This document shows positions 1 to 12,602 of a stretch of DNA of 64,000 nt, one piece after another. The first letter of the stretch is position 1. Each line of letters opens with the position of its first letter. The stretch is from Pilaira anomala (Eukaryota; Mucoromycota; Mucoromycetes; Mucorales; Mucoraceae): NCBI GenBank assembly GCA_025716855.1, contig JAIXMQ010000036.1:62001-126000 (forward strand). Direction: 5' to 3'. The notes below the pieces were generated by a model. It made no database searches and was not told where the DNA came from. It saw only the letters and a program-made list of their open reading frames with translations. The position numbers and the translations under genes are program-made.

Positions 1-1491
1 ACGTAGGACGAAAAAAAAAAAAAAAAAATTATTCGCACACCAACCTTCAGCTCTCCTTCTAAATGTAGCTTTTGCGAATTTAATAATTTTAGTATTCCGC
101 AAAACTTTCAGAAAATCAAAGTTTAAACGAAACTTCCCCTTTTTGCAAATGAGTTTGGATAATACAGTGAAGCCAAAAAGAAAAGAAAAACAAAATCGAT
201 CCACTAAAATGACAAAAACTTTGTATGCTGTTTACTTTTGGATCAATGGTTATTCATTAATAAAGCGTGATGATTACTTTAAAAAGTATTTTTTTTTTTT
301 AATCTCTTCTTCCTCAACAATTGAATGGTAAATCACTGCTTTTGGTTTAGTTTAATTTTTATTTTATTTTTTTTATAAAAGAACTAATGGGTGTTGGGAC
401 CATCGACAAATATTATTTTACTTTCTGTTTCTACGTATTGTGTACTCATCCATATATCTTAATAGCTCTATTTTTTTGGTATGTCATTTAAATAAATTTT
501 ATTCAATGAGAACATATAATGCGAGTGGCACTACACTTGTTGTTCGTAATCAAACTTTTAATTTTTGGGGACAAAAAATTACACACTGCTACTTTAATTG
601 GCCAATGGTGAGGACTAGTTTGTGCTGTACCTAAAAAAAAAAAATTCTTAAGTGAAGGTACCTATGTACATATTTAAAGAAGACCCCAAGTTTAGATAGC
701 TACCTCAAGTTTATATCAGTGACAAGAGATATTGAAGCAGAGAAAAGCTTGATAAATACAGTTGCACCGCATTGCCCTAACCTATGAACGATATATGGGC
801 ACGATATGGGCTTTTGATTCTGGTTTCAATTGCAAGAATGAATTTCTAAAGGGCAGCTGTCTAAGTTAGAGGATATACCATTTTCTGTTAGTGCGTAGAT
901 ACATACTAAAAGTAATTGTAAAAAAAAAAAAAAAAAGAAAGTCAACTAGATTCTATTGTATGTTATGTACTGTATTCTAGTTTATTCATTATCGATTCTT
1001 TTTCATGTTTCGCGGCTTTTTATTGCGCTTAGTTACCATGAGTTCACTTTCACAACTAACGCAAATTTTTTTGTTTATAATAATAAACCTTAGTTATTCA
1101 AAAATATACAGAAATCAGCTTATTTATTAGCCCTAGACATGTTTTTTACTTTTATATTTTTCTAAAAGCAAGAAGAGTTTTGATTGAGTGATTCTTATAG
1201 GTAAAATATAGACATTATTTCACAAAGTTGCTGCATTATAGTTTCATGATATGAAAGTCTATCTTGGAGATGTAACTTTGCCAGAATAGTAAAAAAAATA
1301 AAAATAAAAAAGCTTTCAATTAATTATACATTTGTCATTTGCTCTTTACACTTTAATAATGCTGAATAGTTACTTAGAAAGTGAAAGTATGATACAGTTT
1401 CAAAAAACTTTAAGAGGTTTGATTTCAACATCTCGTTCATGTGACTTCGAGAATTGGAAGGCATAATTGGATAGGCTTGTAAAACGAAAAT

Positions 1492-1524
<33 letters not shown>

Positions 1525-1603
1525 ACCTAGTATTTTATCTAAAATTAAATTATCGATTTCTCTTCTCTCTTCTTTTTTGTACACATAGAAAAATACTAAA
1601 ATA
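1..1603. other. gene-free stretch at the window start
   Basis: AT-rich sequence with several poly-A/T tracts, including a run of about 26 T at 1495-1521. Short open frames here (for example 143-331 and 440-634) have low-complexity composition and no recognisable domain. The last part is presumably the promoter and 5' leader of the Ptc7-like gene at 1604. No gene, RNA or repeat family could be supported. Confidence 0.6.
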
Positions 1604-2819
1604 ATGAGACCTTATTTACAAAGAATAGCAGCAGCTTCTCTTCTGCTAAGATCGTCTAGACCTTTATGGACAAACACAGCTACCCTCAAACCAACATTGT
1701 CTTTACAATTACCCTATTATTTACAACAACAACAGCAACAACAGTGTCTGATAGAGCCAACCAACGTACGTAGTTTCAGTACCAGTAGAACCACACAACT
1801 TATCAACACAGCTTCAGTGGTTATAGACGAAGATAACTCGAAATCCAATATCGCTTCGGAAAGTTTTCAATTTGTCGCCTATGCCGCTTGGCACCCAAAG
1901 ACAAGACAAAAGGCACCTACCAACCAAAAGAAAGTTCCTTATTGGAAAGAAGATCAAAAGGCTGGTAAAGTAGATGCAGGAGAAGATGCATTTTTTCAAA
2001 CAAATACTCCGGAAGGACTTGCTATTGGTGTCGCGGATGGTGTAGGAGGGTGGTCGTTGGTGGGTGTAGATCCTGCCTTATTTTCTTGGACTTTAATGGA
2101 TAATGCTGCGATTGTAGCTAAAAATGAAAAGTCAATCGATGCTCATCAAATATTAGATAGTGCTTTTCAAGAGTTAAGAAAGAGCGGAAAAGTTGCTGCT
2201 GGAAGTAGTACAGCTTGCATTTTGAATCTATCAAAAACCACGGGTGAAATGACGACATGTAACCTTGGTGATTCAGCATTTTTGTTAGTACGCGATAAAA
2301 AGATTGTATATGAAAGTCCAAGTCAACAACATTATTTTAATTGCCCGTAAAGTAACAAGTTATCGGATCATATTTTTTTTTTATATATATGTGTCTAAAT
2401 TTTTTTATTATAATAGTTATCAGCTGAGTGTTGTGCCCGATACTTATCCTAACAGAGATGACATGGTAACTGATTTACCAAAAGACGCAGACACCAAAAG
2501 ATTCTTTTTGAAAGATGGAGACTTAATTTTATTAGCAACAGATGGATATTTTGATAATATGTATTCTCATGAAACACTTGAAATGATTAATTCAGGCATG
2601 AAACCTATTGAAGAAAATGAAAGTGATGATAGCGAATTAGTTACTGCCACTATTAGAGGATTAGCTAAAACACTGACCGATAGAGCACGTCGCTTAAGTC
2701 TGAATCCAAAGCGTCTCAGTCCGTGGGCAAAGGCTGCACAAGCCCATGGTAGTAGCTATAGAGGTGGAAAAGTAGATGATATCACATGTATCGTTACTCT
2801 TGTCTCTCAGAAGAAGTAA
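1604..2819 (+). CDS. PTC7: mitochondrial PP2C-type protein phosphatase (Ptc7-like)
   Basis: Two exons, 1604-2346 and 2417-2819, joined across a 70-nt GTAAAG...AG intron, give a 381-residue protein. The N-terminus is Arg/Ser-rich, poor in acidic residues and followed by a polyQ stretch, as expected of a mitochondrial presequence. The metal-dependent phosphatase fold is shown by DGVGGW (about residue 145), GSSTACI, LGDSAF, ATDGYFDN and the terminal VDDITCIV, where the Asp residues bind Mg/Mn. By family knowledge, Ptc7 is a mitochondrial phosphatase that in yeast activates coenzyme Q synthesis through Coq7. The codon at the junction (CC+T) restores the conserved ...YFNCPYQLS context. Translation into the intron stops immediately, so a read-through isoform is not possible here. 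The family call is firm; the exact ortholog is slightly less so. Confidence 0.88.
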
Positions 2820-4818
2820 TTTTTTATTTTTTTTTTACTTTCACCAGTTGTATAATTTTGTTTTTCTTCCATTGTATTCCTTTTTTTATTCTTCCCCATT
2901 TTTTTTTTTCACTTTTAAAATAAAATAAAATATGTACACATCAAATTGTTTGTTCTAACAAATAATTAAATTGACATGAGTATTTATTTGTGTTTTATCA
3001 TTGGGAGAGGGGGGGGGGGAATCCAGGAACTGAAGCACGATGTGTTACAGTTTCTTTTTTAATCCTTCTTTTTTTTTTTACATCACTTGACCATTCTTCA
3101 CACATCATTAAGACCAAGTGCTATAACAATTTCATTCCACATGTATATGATGACAATGACACGAGGAATTGTCTATCAAACATCACAAGTTTAATACTGT
3201 GAACGGAATCAGACGGAAGCCAACGGAAAAAACGATGTGTCATCTATCCCGTATAATATATGCAAACGTTCACGGGGAAAAAAAAATACTTTTTTTTTTT
3301 TTTTCATTTCGTCATGTGGTGTTTACGGTTCATTTAACTTTTTATGCGTTTTAAGGCAAATCGATTTTTATTTACTTTCGAAAATTTAAATGTATGGAAA
3401 TAATATAATAAGGCTTTTTAGCAAATATTATGCATAAAGTATATTTTTATTGTATTAAGCTAGTTACCAATATGAAGTCATTTCAAACAAGATATATTGT
3501 TACGTTAGATGAATCATTTGGAGGAGCCCGAATTTGATTTCTCTTTGACTTGTATATGCATCCAGGAATTTACCCTCTCATGGTAAAGTTAAAAAACTGT
3601 TTGATGTGAGCCTAATTTATTTTTTTTCGATGAACTATTTATGATAAATTTATATCTAATATTTTATAAGATACTTACTATCCCCTAGAATAAGCTTTAT
3701 ATTCACTGCATGATACGTCTTCAACAATATATGTAGAGCCATTATTATTATTTACGCATGTCTTTGTGAAAATTGGTAAAGAGTAAAAATTATTGTTTAT
3801 TCAAATTGTGAAATACCAATGGATATATTTATATTGGAAAAAGGATGAAAAAAGTTAAGAAAGATAGAACTAAAAAGGGGAATTGCAGAGGTGGATCAAG
3901 TTGTAAGGAAAATAAGACCAGCCCACGCTTGTTATCTTCTTCTGCTTTGTGTCCCAAGGCGCCTAAAAGCATGTTTCCACATTAGCATGTAGAGTCTCAC
4001 CTAAGTAAGTCTCGACAATCATATTATATAGTATGGCTACAAAAGTTCCCCAATCCATTCTACTGCTTCCAAGCAACAAAGGATATCATTATCGACCCAA
4101 AGAACCACCATATCGATATTTATGTCAATATATAACTACCCAAAGTAACATTACTAATTGACAGTATGACTAATTTTAAGTTGATTTCCCGTTGTTTAAA
4201 CTATCAAGGTTGTTGTTGTTTCTAGACATATTGAAAAACGAATATATTAAAGAACCACCGGCCCCCTTCTAGACATCACGACCTTTTGTGTCTCGTATAA
4301 TACAAAGACCCAAGCGTTTAGAAGTTATTGAGATTTATTAGATAATGAATCACTTTTTTTTTTTCCCGATAAAAAATCACTGATTTGTCTTAACACGGAC
4401 AACATGAGTTATGCATGTTTCAAAGTTGCTTATATCACTTGGTATAATATCTGAATAACGTGTGTAAAACAAGAGGTTAAGATGGTAGTGGTAAAAAGAG
4501 TTCATATTTATTTTGAATCGAAAGTGAAACTGAAAGTGGAAGTGAAAGCGAAAGAAAGAGAAAGAACAAAACAAAAAAAGAGTCATTTATACTGTGAAGC
4601 TAAAATGCTAATAAAAGGTTAATGCCGTGACTTAATTTTTTCCGAGATTTCATCATGAAGACACATTGTATCAGCTGGTTTTCTCATTATCTCTTTATCA
4701 TATACCCTATTCTTTTTAAACTGTCTAATATCTAAAGCCGGTGCTTTTTTTTTTTCTTATATATATATATCATTATTTCCTCTTAATAAAATATATATAT
4801 ATATATATATTAAAGGTT
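2820..4818. other. 2-kb intergenic stretch, no gene seen
   Basis: A G10 run lies at 3010-3019 and poly-T runs near 3290-3304. A purine-rich stretch built on GAAAGT-like units lies at about 4520-4570; its reverse strand gives a spurious FHFHF-type open frame. 4741-4812 is T-rich and contains a TA microsatellite just upstream of the MFS transporter start. I found no ORF with domain character, no tRNA and no transposon ends. Confidence 0.5.
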
Positions 4819-6592
4819 ATGCCTTATCTTGCACCTAAACTATTATACACATTCTTATTTGCATGTCAAGGTTCAGCACCAGTTTATCTTGCTTTATTTT
4901 ATTCATCCCAACTAGGACTTAAAAGTGATCAAATTGGACTACTTGTAGCTATTGGTATAAAATAATATAGTCCTATCAAAGAGACAGCAGGGATAGTTAA
5001 CGAAAAAAGTCTTCTTATAGCACCGTTTATTTCAGCTATTGCTTGTCCTTTTTGGGCTACAATAGCCGACAAGACTAAAACACATGGTTACATCATGTGT
5101 ATTGTTCATACCTTAGCAACAATTGCGATTGTCAGTGTGATGGGTATATCGGTTGTAGTGCAACATTTGACGGACGAGACAGAAAGGAATCGATTGACCA
5201 TTACTTTAGTGACGATCACTTCTATTTGTTTTGCGTTCTTTGGAGTACCGGTAGGACCCTTGGTGGATGGTGGAGTATTAAAAATTTTGGGAAGAAAGAA
5301 AGATCAGTATGGTAGACAACGTATGTTTGGATCGATATCATTTGGTGTAGCATCATCTTTAGTTGGATTTATTACGGATTGGACGGACGATATGAATGCA
5401 ATTTTTTATGTTTATGCATGTTCTGCCATTTGTTTTATTTTAGTTGCAGGTAATACACACTTTAAATCGGAAAGGATTGAAGAAGTTTATCTGCATCGCC
5501 CAGCTGCTGCCACTGCATCTTCTTTTTCATCAAATTCATCTTCTTCAGCTTCTACTTCTTCTTCTTCAGCTTCTACCGAACCTAATAATACTAGACAACA
5601 AACGAAAAATAACCTACAAAGATCTGAACGAAAAATAAAACAATTTCAAGTGGATCCATATGAAGAAGTTGGAATTGATTTAGATTCTTCTCAAATACGT
5701 CAAAACGAAATACAACGATTAATTCAATTTGCTACCGAGTCAAGTATTATTGAAGCTGTCAATTTATCTAATCCTCCCTCTCACCGTAGAAGATCCGTAC
5801 GACCTAAATTTGATGAACCTTCAACAATTATGGAATTATTAAAGAAACCAGAAGTTTCATTATTTTATTTAACGATGATGTTGATGGGTGCTTCTTTAAA
5901 TATGGTAGTGAGTTTTTTATTCATTTATTTAAAGCAAGATTTAGGTGCAAGTTCATCTCAAGTGGGATTAACGGGTTTAATTGGTTCTTCTACCGAGTTG
6001 ATTTTCTTTTTTTATTCAAGAGATGTAAGTCATATAGGTTATCTGTAATACATACATATATACTGAATCGTATATTTAGCTTATTCGATTATTTGGTATC
6101 AAGAGTTTAGTCATTCTTGGCCATGTGCTGACAATCATTCGTGTCTTCGCCTATACCATATTACCTAGAAATCCAACAGGTGCAAGTATTGCATTAGGAT
6201 TACATTTATTAAACGGGATTGCATTTTCAGCATTATGGGGAGCAGGTGTAGTACAAGCAGATGAATTAGCTCCACCTTCATTACAAGCAACCTCTCAGGG
6301 ATTATTAGCAGCAATGTATGCAGGTATTGGAGCAGGATTAGGAAGTTTAGTCGGTGGAGTAATTTATGAACGTTACGGGTGTGATGCGATGTTTTATACA
6401 GTGATTGCATTGACAGCAACAAGTTTAGAAATTTATCTCGAAGTCAACACTCGATGTGCCATTAGTCATTTTATTAAATGGTTGTACAAAACCTGCATTT
6501 ATTTGTATAATTGGATACAAAAAGCAAGAGGCATTGGTCAAGCTGTTCCAAGATGGAGTGGTGGTAGAATCAGATTAGAAGATGAGGATTAG
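4819..6592 (+). CDS. MFS transporter, MFS_1-like / MFSD6-like family
   Basis: Three exons (4819-4954, 5021-6024, 6080-6592) encode 550 residues; introns are 66 and 55 nt. The start MPYLAPKLLY opens directly into TM1, as is usual in this family. The first junction rebuilds the TM2 segment GLLVAIAPFISAIACPFWA followed by IADK, the loop 2-3 signature. About twelve hydrophobic segments are expected, with a long serine-rich cytoplasmic loop between the two halves (about residues 215-325, from a run of S/T/A to SHRRRSVRPKF). The C-terminal half carries the ELAPPSLQATSQGLL and GAGLGSLVGGVIYERYG motifs typical of MFS_1-like proteins. The substrate cannot be read from sequence; relatives are often annotated as maltose or nucleoside-like permeases without proof. 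It is convergent with the NDH-2 gene downstream. Confidence 0.85.
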
Positions 6593-7015
6593 AAATATAT
6601 ATCACTATTTTTTTTTTTATAATAATAATAATGTAAATAAATTTACCCTGTCTTCTTTTTAGGACAGTTTTTTTTTTCCTAACTTATTATTTTTCTGCTA
6701 TTTCTCTTTTTGAATGCTTCCCAATCCAAGAAATTGTTTTCCCGGATAATAAAATTACATAAAAGCCTGAAAATAAAACCTTGGATAAAACAAGCTAAAA
6801 AAAAAAAATACGCAAGAATTAGGTAATAATGAAGAAACTTTTTATTTTAAAAAAAAAATTAATTTATGGTAATGTATGGAAAAATAAAAAAAAAATGGGG
6901 ATGTTTCTAAAAAAGAGAGAGAGAGAGAGAGAAATAATAGTAACAGAAGAAAGTAAAGAGGAATGCATTAGAGTGAAAAAAAAGTAGAAAAAAAAAAAAA
7001 TAGCGACCTTCTTTT
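6593..7015. other. convergent intergenic spacer with GA microsatellite
   Basis: This spacer lies between the 3' ends of the MFS gene and the NDH-2 gene. It is AT-rich with several A/T runs and a short (GA)n tract at about 6915-6932. It presumably holds both 3' UTRs and polyadenylation signals. Nothing else was seen. Confidence 0.5.
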
Positions 7016-8965
7016 TTACTCTCTGGAAATATCACGACCCCAGAAAGTCTTCTTGGTCCAATCAGTAATAACTAACCACTTGTTACGAGCAGAGAACAAG
7101 TTAGAGATATAAGCCGAACGCCAGAAAGCATAGGTAGCAACACCACCAGAAGCCAAGTTACCAGGACCAAAAGGTAAATCAGCAATAGCCTTATCAGACC
7201 CAATATAACAAAGAGAACCTTGATGAGAGTAATGGAAAGGTTTGATATCTTGAGCCTTTTGTAATTTACGAGCCTTCTTAGCCTTTTCTTCTGCCGTAGT
7301 AGCATTTTCCAACTCATTTTCGTATTGCTCAGTAGCATGCAATTGTGCAAACACACGTGCCAAATATTTACCTTGTTGGGCTGCAACTTGAGCAGTAGGT
7401 GCGTACTTGGTAGCAGTAGCATCACCAAGTGCATAAATATCCTTAGCTCCGGCCATTCTGAGCCAGTCATCAACAGCTAAACCACGACGAATGTTTTGTG
7501 TCTCGGCATGTTGAGCCATCAAGTTTCTAATCAAAGGACGGGTTGTGTTACCAGTAGCCCAGACCAATAAACCATAAGGCATAGCTTCCTTCTCTCCACT
7601 GGGTCCTTGTACAATAATTTCCTTTTCTCTAACTTCCTTCACCATCGTCTTGGTATGAAGAGAAATATGTTGTTCCTTGAAAGTAGATTCAGTATAATCA
7701 ATCAATTGCTTGGAGAAAGCAGGAAGAACGTTGGGCATAGCTTCGATAAGAGTAATCTTAATCTTACCGACAAGTTCTAAAAAAAAAAAAAAAAAATAAG
7801 TATTTATATACTACAACACATTTTTTTTTTCCAGCACTCTTCATCAATAATAATAATAAACTTACCAGGATACCAAGCGCTTAAATCTTCAGCAAGGAAA
7901 TCGTGAAGTTCAGCAGCATATTCAATACCAGTGGGACCACCACCAACAACAACCATATGTAACAAACGTTCAATTTCCTCGGGAGCTTGACCGGGGAAAG
8001 CAGCAGTTTCAATACAATCCATTAATTTGGTACGAATCTTTTGAGCATCCCAAACTTCCTTTAAGAAACAACCATACTCTTCAACACCCTTAATACCGAA
8101 TGTTTGACTTTGAGCACCAACACCAACAACTAAATAGTCGTAAGGAATAGTGCTAGTATTTTTATCTCCCTTGACTTCGGAGTTATCTATTTTGTTATCA
8201 TTGTGAACACGCGTTAATAAAAATAATAATAAAATGATTATATATATATATATATATATATATATAGATAACAAACTTACCAACAATAGTGATAATCTTC
8301 TTCTCAGAGTTAATTTCTGTACATTCAGCTTCATATACCTTGACCTCGTTAGGCTTGTGACGAGTGATGAAACGAATGGGCTCAACTAATGAACGATGAT
8401 CAATTGTACCAACGGTGGTAGAAGGTAAAAGAGGTGTGAACAAGAAGTAGTTACGAGGAGAAACAACAACAACGTTATAAAGGTTTGTATCGATAGACTT
8501 TAAGAAAGAGGTACTAGCCCAACCACTACCAAGGATAACAATGGTCTTTTTGCTAGAGTCAGCAGGGATAGGATCCATAACAGGATGAGAGTGTTTATAC
8601 ATGGCTAAATAATCATATCCCAATTTTTAATATATATATATATAATTCATATAAAAGAAACCCTTCTTTTACATGTATAAACAACACTTACTGTAGAAAG
8701 TATAACCGACGAAACCTGCAGCACCAAACTTTGTGACATTCTTAATAGCCTTCCACTTGGAATAAGTCTTTGTGGAGGTTTCGGTAGAGGCAAATCTTTG
8801 TTGTAAGGTACGTCCAACGAAAGGTGATTGACGAGAGACAGCTTTGGATATAAATTAAATTAAATTCAGGTTAGATTTCTCAAAGTACGATAGATATGTT
8901 TTTTTAGCGTGCTTTTTTTTCTTTTTTTTTTTACCTCTTAACGCTTGGCGAGTAGTGGACTGCAT
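7016..8965 (-). CDS. NDE1: alternative (type II) NADH:ubiquinone oxidoreductase
   Basis: Five exons on the minus strand (8965-8935, 8841-8692, 8604-8281, 8186-7866, 7776-7016) give 528 residues. The start is a 31-nt exon encoding MQSTTRQALR, which begins a mitochondrial presequence. A first dinucleotide-binding motif, VILGSGWAS (about residues 82-92), binds FAD. A second, VVVGGGPTGIEYAAEL (about 247-262), binds NAD(P)H. They are followed by YALGDATAT and the C-terminal WLVITDWTKKTFWGRDISRE typical of fungal NDH-2. The enzyme oxidises NADH and reduces ubiquinone without proton pumping, on the mitochondrial inner membrane. Facing outward (Nde1) rather than inward is inferred from overall resemblance and is less certain. 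Intron 3 carries a long TA microsatellite (about 8236-8266). Confidence 0.9.
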
Positions 8966-10147
8966 TTTATTTTTTTAATTGTAAATAAGAGAGAAAAAGG
9001 AAAAAAAGATAAAAATACGGGAAAACAAAGGGAAATGAAAAAGGAATCATCACACAGGGGGTCCACCTTCTTTTTCGTAGTCCTATTAATTTTTTTTTGT
9101 AATATGAAAACTTCCGTCCCCGCAAAAAAAGTTTATTTATTACATGAAAATTAGACACATAGTATATTTCTATTTCCATTTATTTGTTTACAATGGTAAA
9201 ATCATTACAACGATTCATTACCGGAAAATATATTCTATTTTGAAATAAATAATTCGATACAAAAAAAATAAAGGGTCTTATCAATGAATCATCGGCTTTT
9301 TTGTATCACGACAAAAGACCGATTTCCCCATGATCAGATCAAGTAAATGTACAAACAAATCATTTTGTGATCGGTACGAGTGTTTCTACGCTTCAATTGG
9401 AAATTTCATGATTAAAAAGGTTTTTAAAATTTAAATTATTTATATCTTGATACAATCTCTTGTCTGAACAGTGTATGTAATTTTACAGAAGAAGAGATTA
9501 AGATGGCCGTAAAATAACAAAACATATCCTCTTTTTAATCATTTCAAGAGGAAGATATCGAGTCCATTACGGTGAGATATAATATTTCCTCCTTTTTATC
9601 TTATGTACGAACAACCAGTCAAACTATTATTCTGTATGTATCTGCATATCGAAATCAAAAACAGGACTTGAACAACTCTCTACCGAAACATGTCCAAAGA
9701 GCCACGTTCTTAAACAATTTGGGAACTGAATTTATTTTATGACCTGATAAAAAAAAAATTCGCTCCCCTCCCCCCCCCCCTTTTTTTTTCTCTCTCTCTC
9801 TCCACACCACTATTTCCTTATGTAGTTCACAGCCTTTCAAAAATCCCCAATTTTCTGATCGCTAAAATCTTTTTTTTAACTATAAACAAATAAAACTAAA
9901 AAAAAAAAAAAATACCGCATAATAGTGAACTGCATGAAAATAAGATTACATTTGTATATATAATATGTTTATTTTATAGTGTATATATATATATATATAA
10001 AGGAGAAGTTTTTTTTTTTTTAAAAAAAAAAAGATAATAGTTATATATACGGGATAAAAAATAAGAGAAAGGGATGTAGAAAAGAAAATGTTTGAAGTGA
10101 GGGGATATATGCTATTTTGTTACATGATTTTTTTTTTTTTTTGTTAT
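8966..10147. other. intergenic stretch, no gene seen
   Basis: This stretch holds the upstream region of the NDH-2 gene and the 3' flank of the desaturase gene. It is AT-rich, with a C10 run at 9771-9780 next to T and CT runs and TA-rich microsatellite DNA at about 9955-10000. Open frames such as 8945-9154 and 9655-9840 are low-complexity and unsupported. Confidence 0.5.
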
Positions 10148-11651
10148 TTACTTGTTTTTATAGAATTGAGCTGCCTTTTTATCGTGTTCAAGAGAATCAT
10201 CATAAGTAGAAGCAGTGGCATCAGCTTCGGACATGACCTGCATACCATTGCGGAGAACACCGACACGAAGAGCAGTCAACAAGTTACGGGCACCGTTACT
10301 ATGGTTATAGACACCACCATTGAAAGCGGTAGTCATGTCCTTACCGATAGCAGTAGAAATATACTTGGTTCCACCAGGATGTTCATGCATAAAGTTTTCA
10401 ACATCATAAAGAACACCTTCAAGTAAAATCCATTTCTTGTTATCGTTCAATACAAGAGATTGATATTCTTCCCATGTATAGATAGGTAAATCTTTAAGTG
10501 GAACACCATAAGTTAACTTGTCCTTTTGTTCACGGATACGCTTTTCTTCCATAAAGAGACGACCCTTAGTAACTTCGTTAGTAGGGAATTGCTTCAAGTC
10601 ATAAGCAAGTCCAAGCCATGACATGACAATAATGAGCCATTTGGTAGGATCATATTGACCAAATTTGATAGCATTACGATAATCTTGAGGGAATTGATGA
10701 TGGAAGTTGTGATAACCTTCACCTAAAGTACAAATAGCAGTAATCCAACTATCACGAGGTGTGTTATGATCATCAAAGGTAGATTCACCTAAATAATGTG
10801 CTAAACTGTTTACACAGAAAGTAGCATGATGAACGAATACAAGACGGAGAACACCAGCATAGAAATATCCACCCTAAAAAAAAAGGAAACAAAGAGATTA
10901 GTTTATGAAAAAAAAAATAGAAAACTCGGGATTTTAAACTTACTCTGAAATCACCCCAACCGTAACCAGCAACTAAAGTAGGGAAAATGAATCCCATAAA
11001 GAGAGCAAAGTAAGGGTAATACTTGTGTTGGAAAGCAACAACGGGATCAGCTTTAAGATCAGCAACATCAGCATAACCAATACGGTTCTTGGGACGGTTG
11101 ACTAACATCCAACCAAAGTGAGAGAAAAAGAAACCACGATGAGCACTATAAGGATCCTTATCGGTATCAGTCCATCTAAAAAAAAAAAAAAAGAGAAAGT
11201 TAGTTGAGTAAGTTTATACAATCAATCAATCAATATATCTATTTTACCTGTGATGGGCACGATGACCTCTAGACCACCAATAAGCAGAACCTTCAACAGC
11301 ACCGGCACCAGCAAGACTCATGAACCAACGATAAGGAGTGGTACCACGATAAGCACGATGAGACCACATACGATGATAGCCAGCAGTAATACCGAGACCG
11401 GTGATGAAGTAATAGATAATAGTCCAAATTAAGGTCTTTTGAGTTAATTGTGTAGTAAGGATACCATAAATAGCCATCAAAGGGGTAACTGTAAGTAAGA
11501 TAGATTGAGGCCAATTGACAAATTTTGTCCAATTCTTTGAAGTAACAGGTTGATCAAAGAGAGGAGGCATCTTTGTCTTGGGAAGAGGAGGCTTCATAGC
11601 CTCTGTCTTTGTACAATCGCTTTGTGTTGTTATTGTTTGTACGTTTGACAT
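10148..11651 (-). CDS. OLE1: acyl-CoA delta-9 (stearoyl) desaturase with C-terminal cytochrome b5 domain
   Basis: Three exons (11651-11248, 11175-10944, 10873-10148) give 453 residues. The membrane desaturase has all three histidine boxes that hold the di-iron centre: HRMWSH (93-98), HRAHH (130-134, ending at the first splice junction) and HNFHH (267-271). Hydrophobic segments lie at about 48-90, 186-205 and 213-235. The C-terminus is a fused cytochrome b5 domain (about 335-410) with the haem-ligand motif MHEHPGG, which supplies electrons as in yeast Ole1. The enzyme inserts the first double bond into palmitoyl- and stearoyl-CoA at the ER membrane. The third exon joins as ...GDFRGGYFYAG, as expected for the family. 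The protein is slightly shorter than S. cerevisiae Ole1 (510 residues), mostly at the N-terminus. Mucoralean genomes often carry several OLE1 copies; which paralog this is cannot be told. Confidence 0.95.
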
Positions 11652-11848
11652 TTTGTATGTTATTTGTTAAAGATATGTGTGTGTGTGTGTGACTCTTTTC
11701 TTTTCTACTGTTTTATAATAAAATGAAATAATAGATTTGAAGAGAAAGGATTGTAAAATACTATTTTTTTTTTTTATGAAAAAATAATAATTACGAAGAA
11801 AAGAATGAAGAGTTTTTTTTTTCTTTACTTCTTCTTTTTGCTTTTATA

Positions 11849-11882
<34 letters not shown>

Positions 11883-12602
11883 ACTTGAATTGTTGGGTGC
11901 TGGGGACAATGTTGGGGTTTCACCATCCAATAGGAATCTGTGTAAAGGATATTTCTAGAATATTGCTCCAAAAGAAGAAATCTTTCGTACCAAGAAGGTT
12001 AAGTGCTTTTTAAATAATTCGTTGAAATTCTAAAGGTAAATCAAATGTCTTCTACCAATAATATAAATTCTTTCCTTTTTTAAAATGATTGATATATTGA
12101 ACATTTATGAAAAGAGGACAAAAAAAAAAAAAAAGAGTAAATATCGTAATCAATATTTTACCCATTAAAAATTAAATGGCTGTACCACAATATAAAAAAA
12201 AAAATACCCAAAAACATGCATTGTTGTAATATGTTGTTTTGTAAACAAAAAGATTGCTCCCCCCAAAAAATATTTCTCTTACGATTTATAACGATTTTTG
12301 TTTTAATCAAAAATCCTTCTTACGGAGTTCCCGTCGTTTAATCTTTTTTTTTTTTTTTTTTAGCTCCATATATCATAGCACCCCCCATCTATATATACAC
12401 TCAATTCTTTTTTATGAGACTGGATCAAACAAATCTTATAACTGAAACAAAAATACTCTAAAACAATAGCAGTAATAATACTCCAAATTATGAATTGACC
12501 GAGACATGTAAAAAAAAAAAAAAAAAAAAAAGCCAAAAAAAAAAAAAAAAAACTCGTAGCATACATCTTTTTTTATTCCTACACTTTTTATTTAAAAAAA
12601 AA
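11652..12602. other. divergent intergenic region between OLE1 and the His-rich gene
   Basis: This is the likely promoter region for both flanking genes. It contains a TG microsatellite (about 11675-11691), a run of about 29 A at 11851-11879, several shorter A/T runs, and two long A runs directly before the start at 12603. Reading these A runs as codons gives a spurious Lys-rich N-terminal extension, so the in-frame ATG at 12603, which begins a signal peptide, is preferred over upstream ATGs. Confidence 0.5.

Noticed and set aside
4377..4586. Minus-strand ORF with FHFHFQFHF repeats
   Set aside because: Arises from a purine-rich GAAAGT-type simple repeat at about 4520-4570; no gene-like start, context or domain.
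8232..8268. TA-rich tract as a possible transposon target or origin
   Set aside because: It is a simple microsatellite inside an NDH-2 intron; the same tract type recurs in many introns.
12495..12602. 36-residue Lys-rich N-terminal extension of the His-rich protein
   Set aside because: It is translated from two long A runs; the downstream in-frame ATG at 12603 opens directly into a canonical signal peptide.
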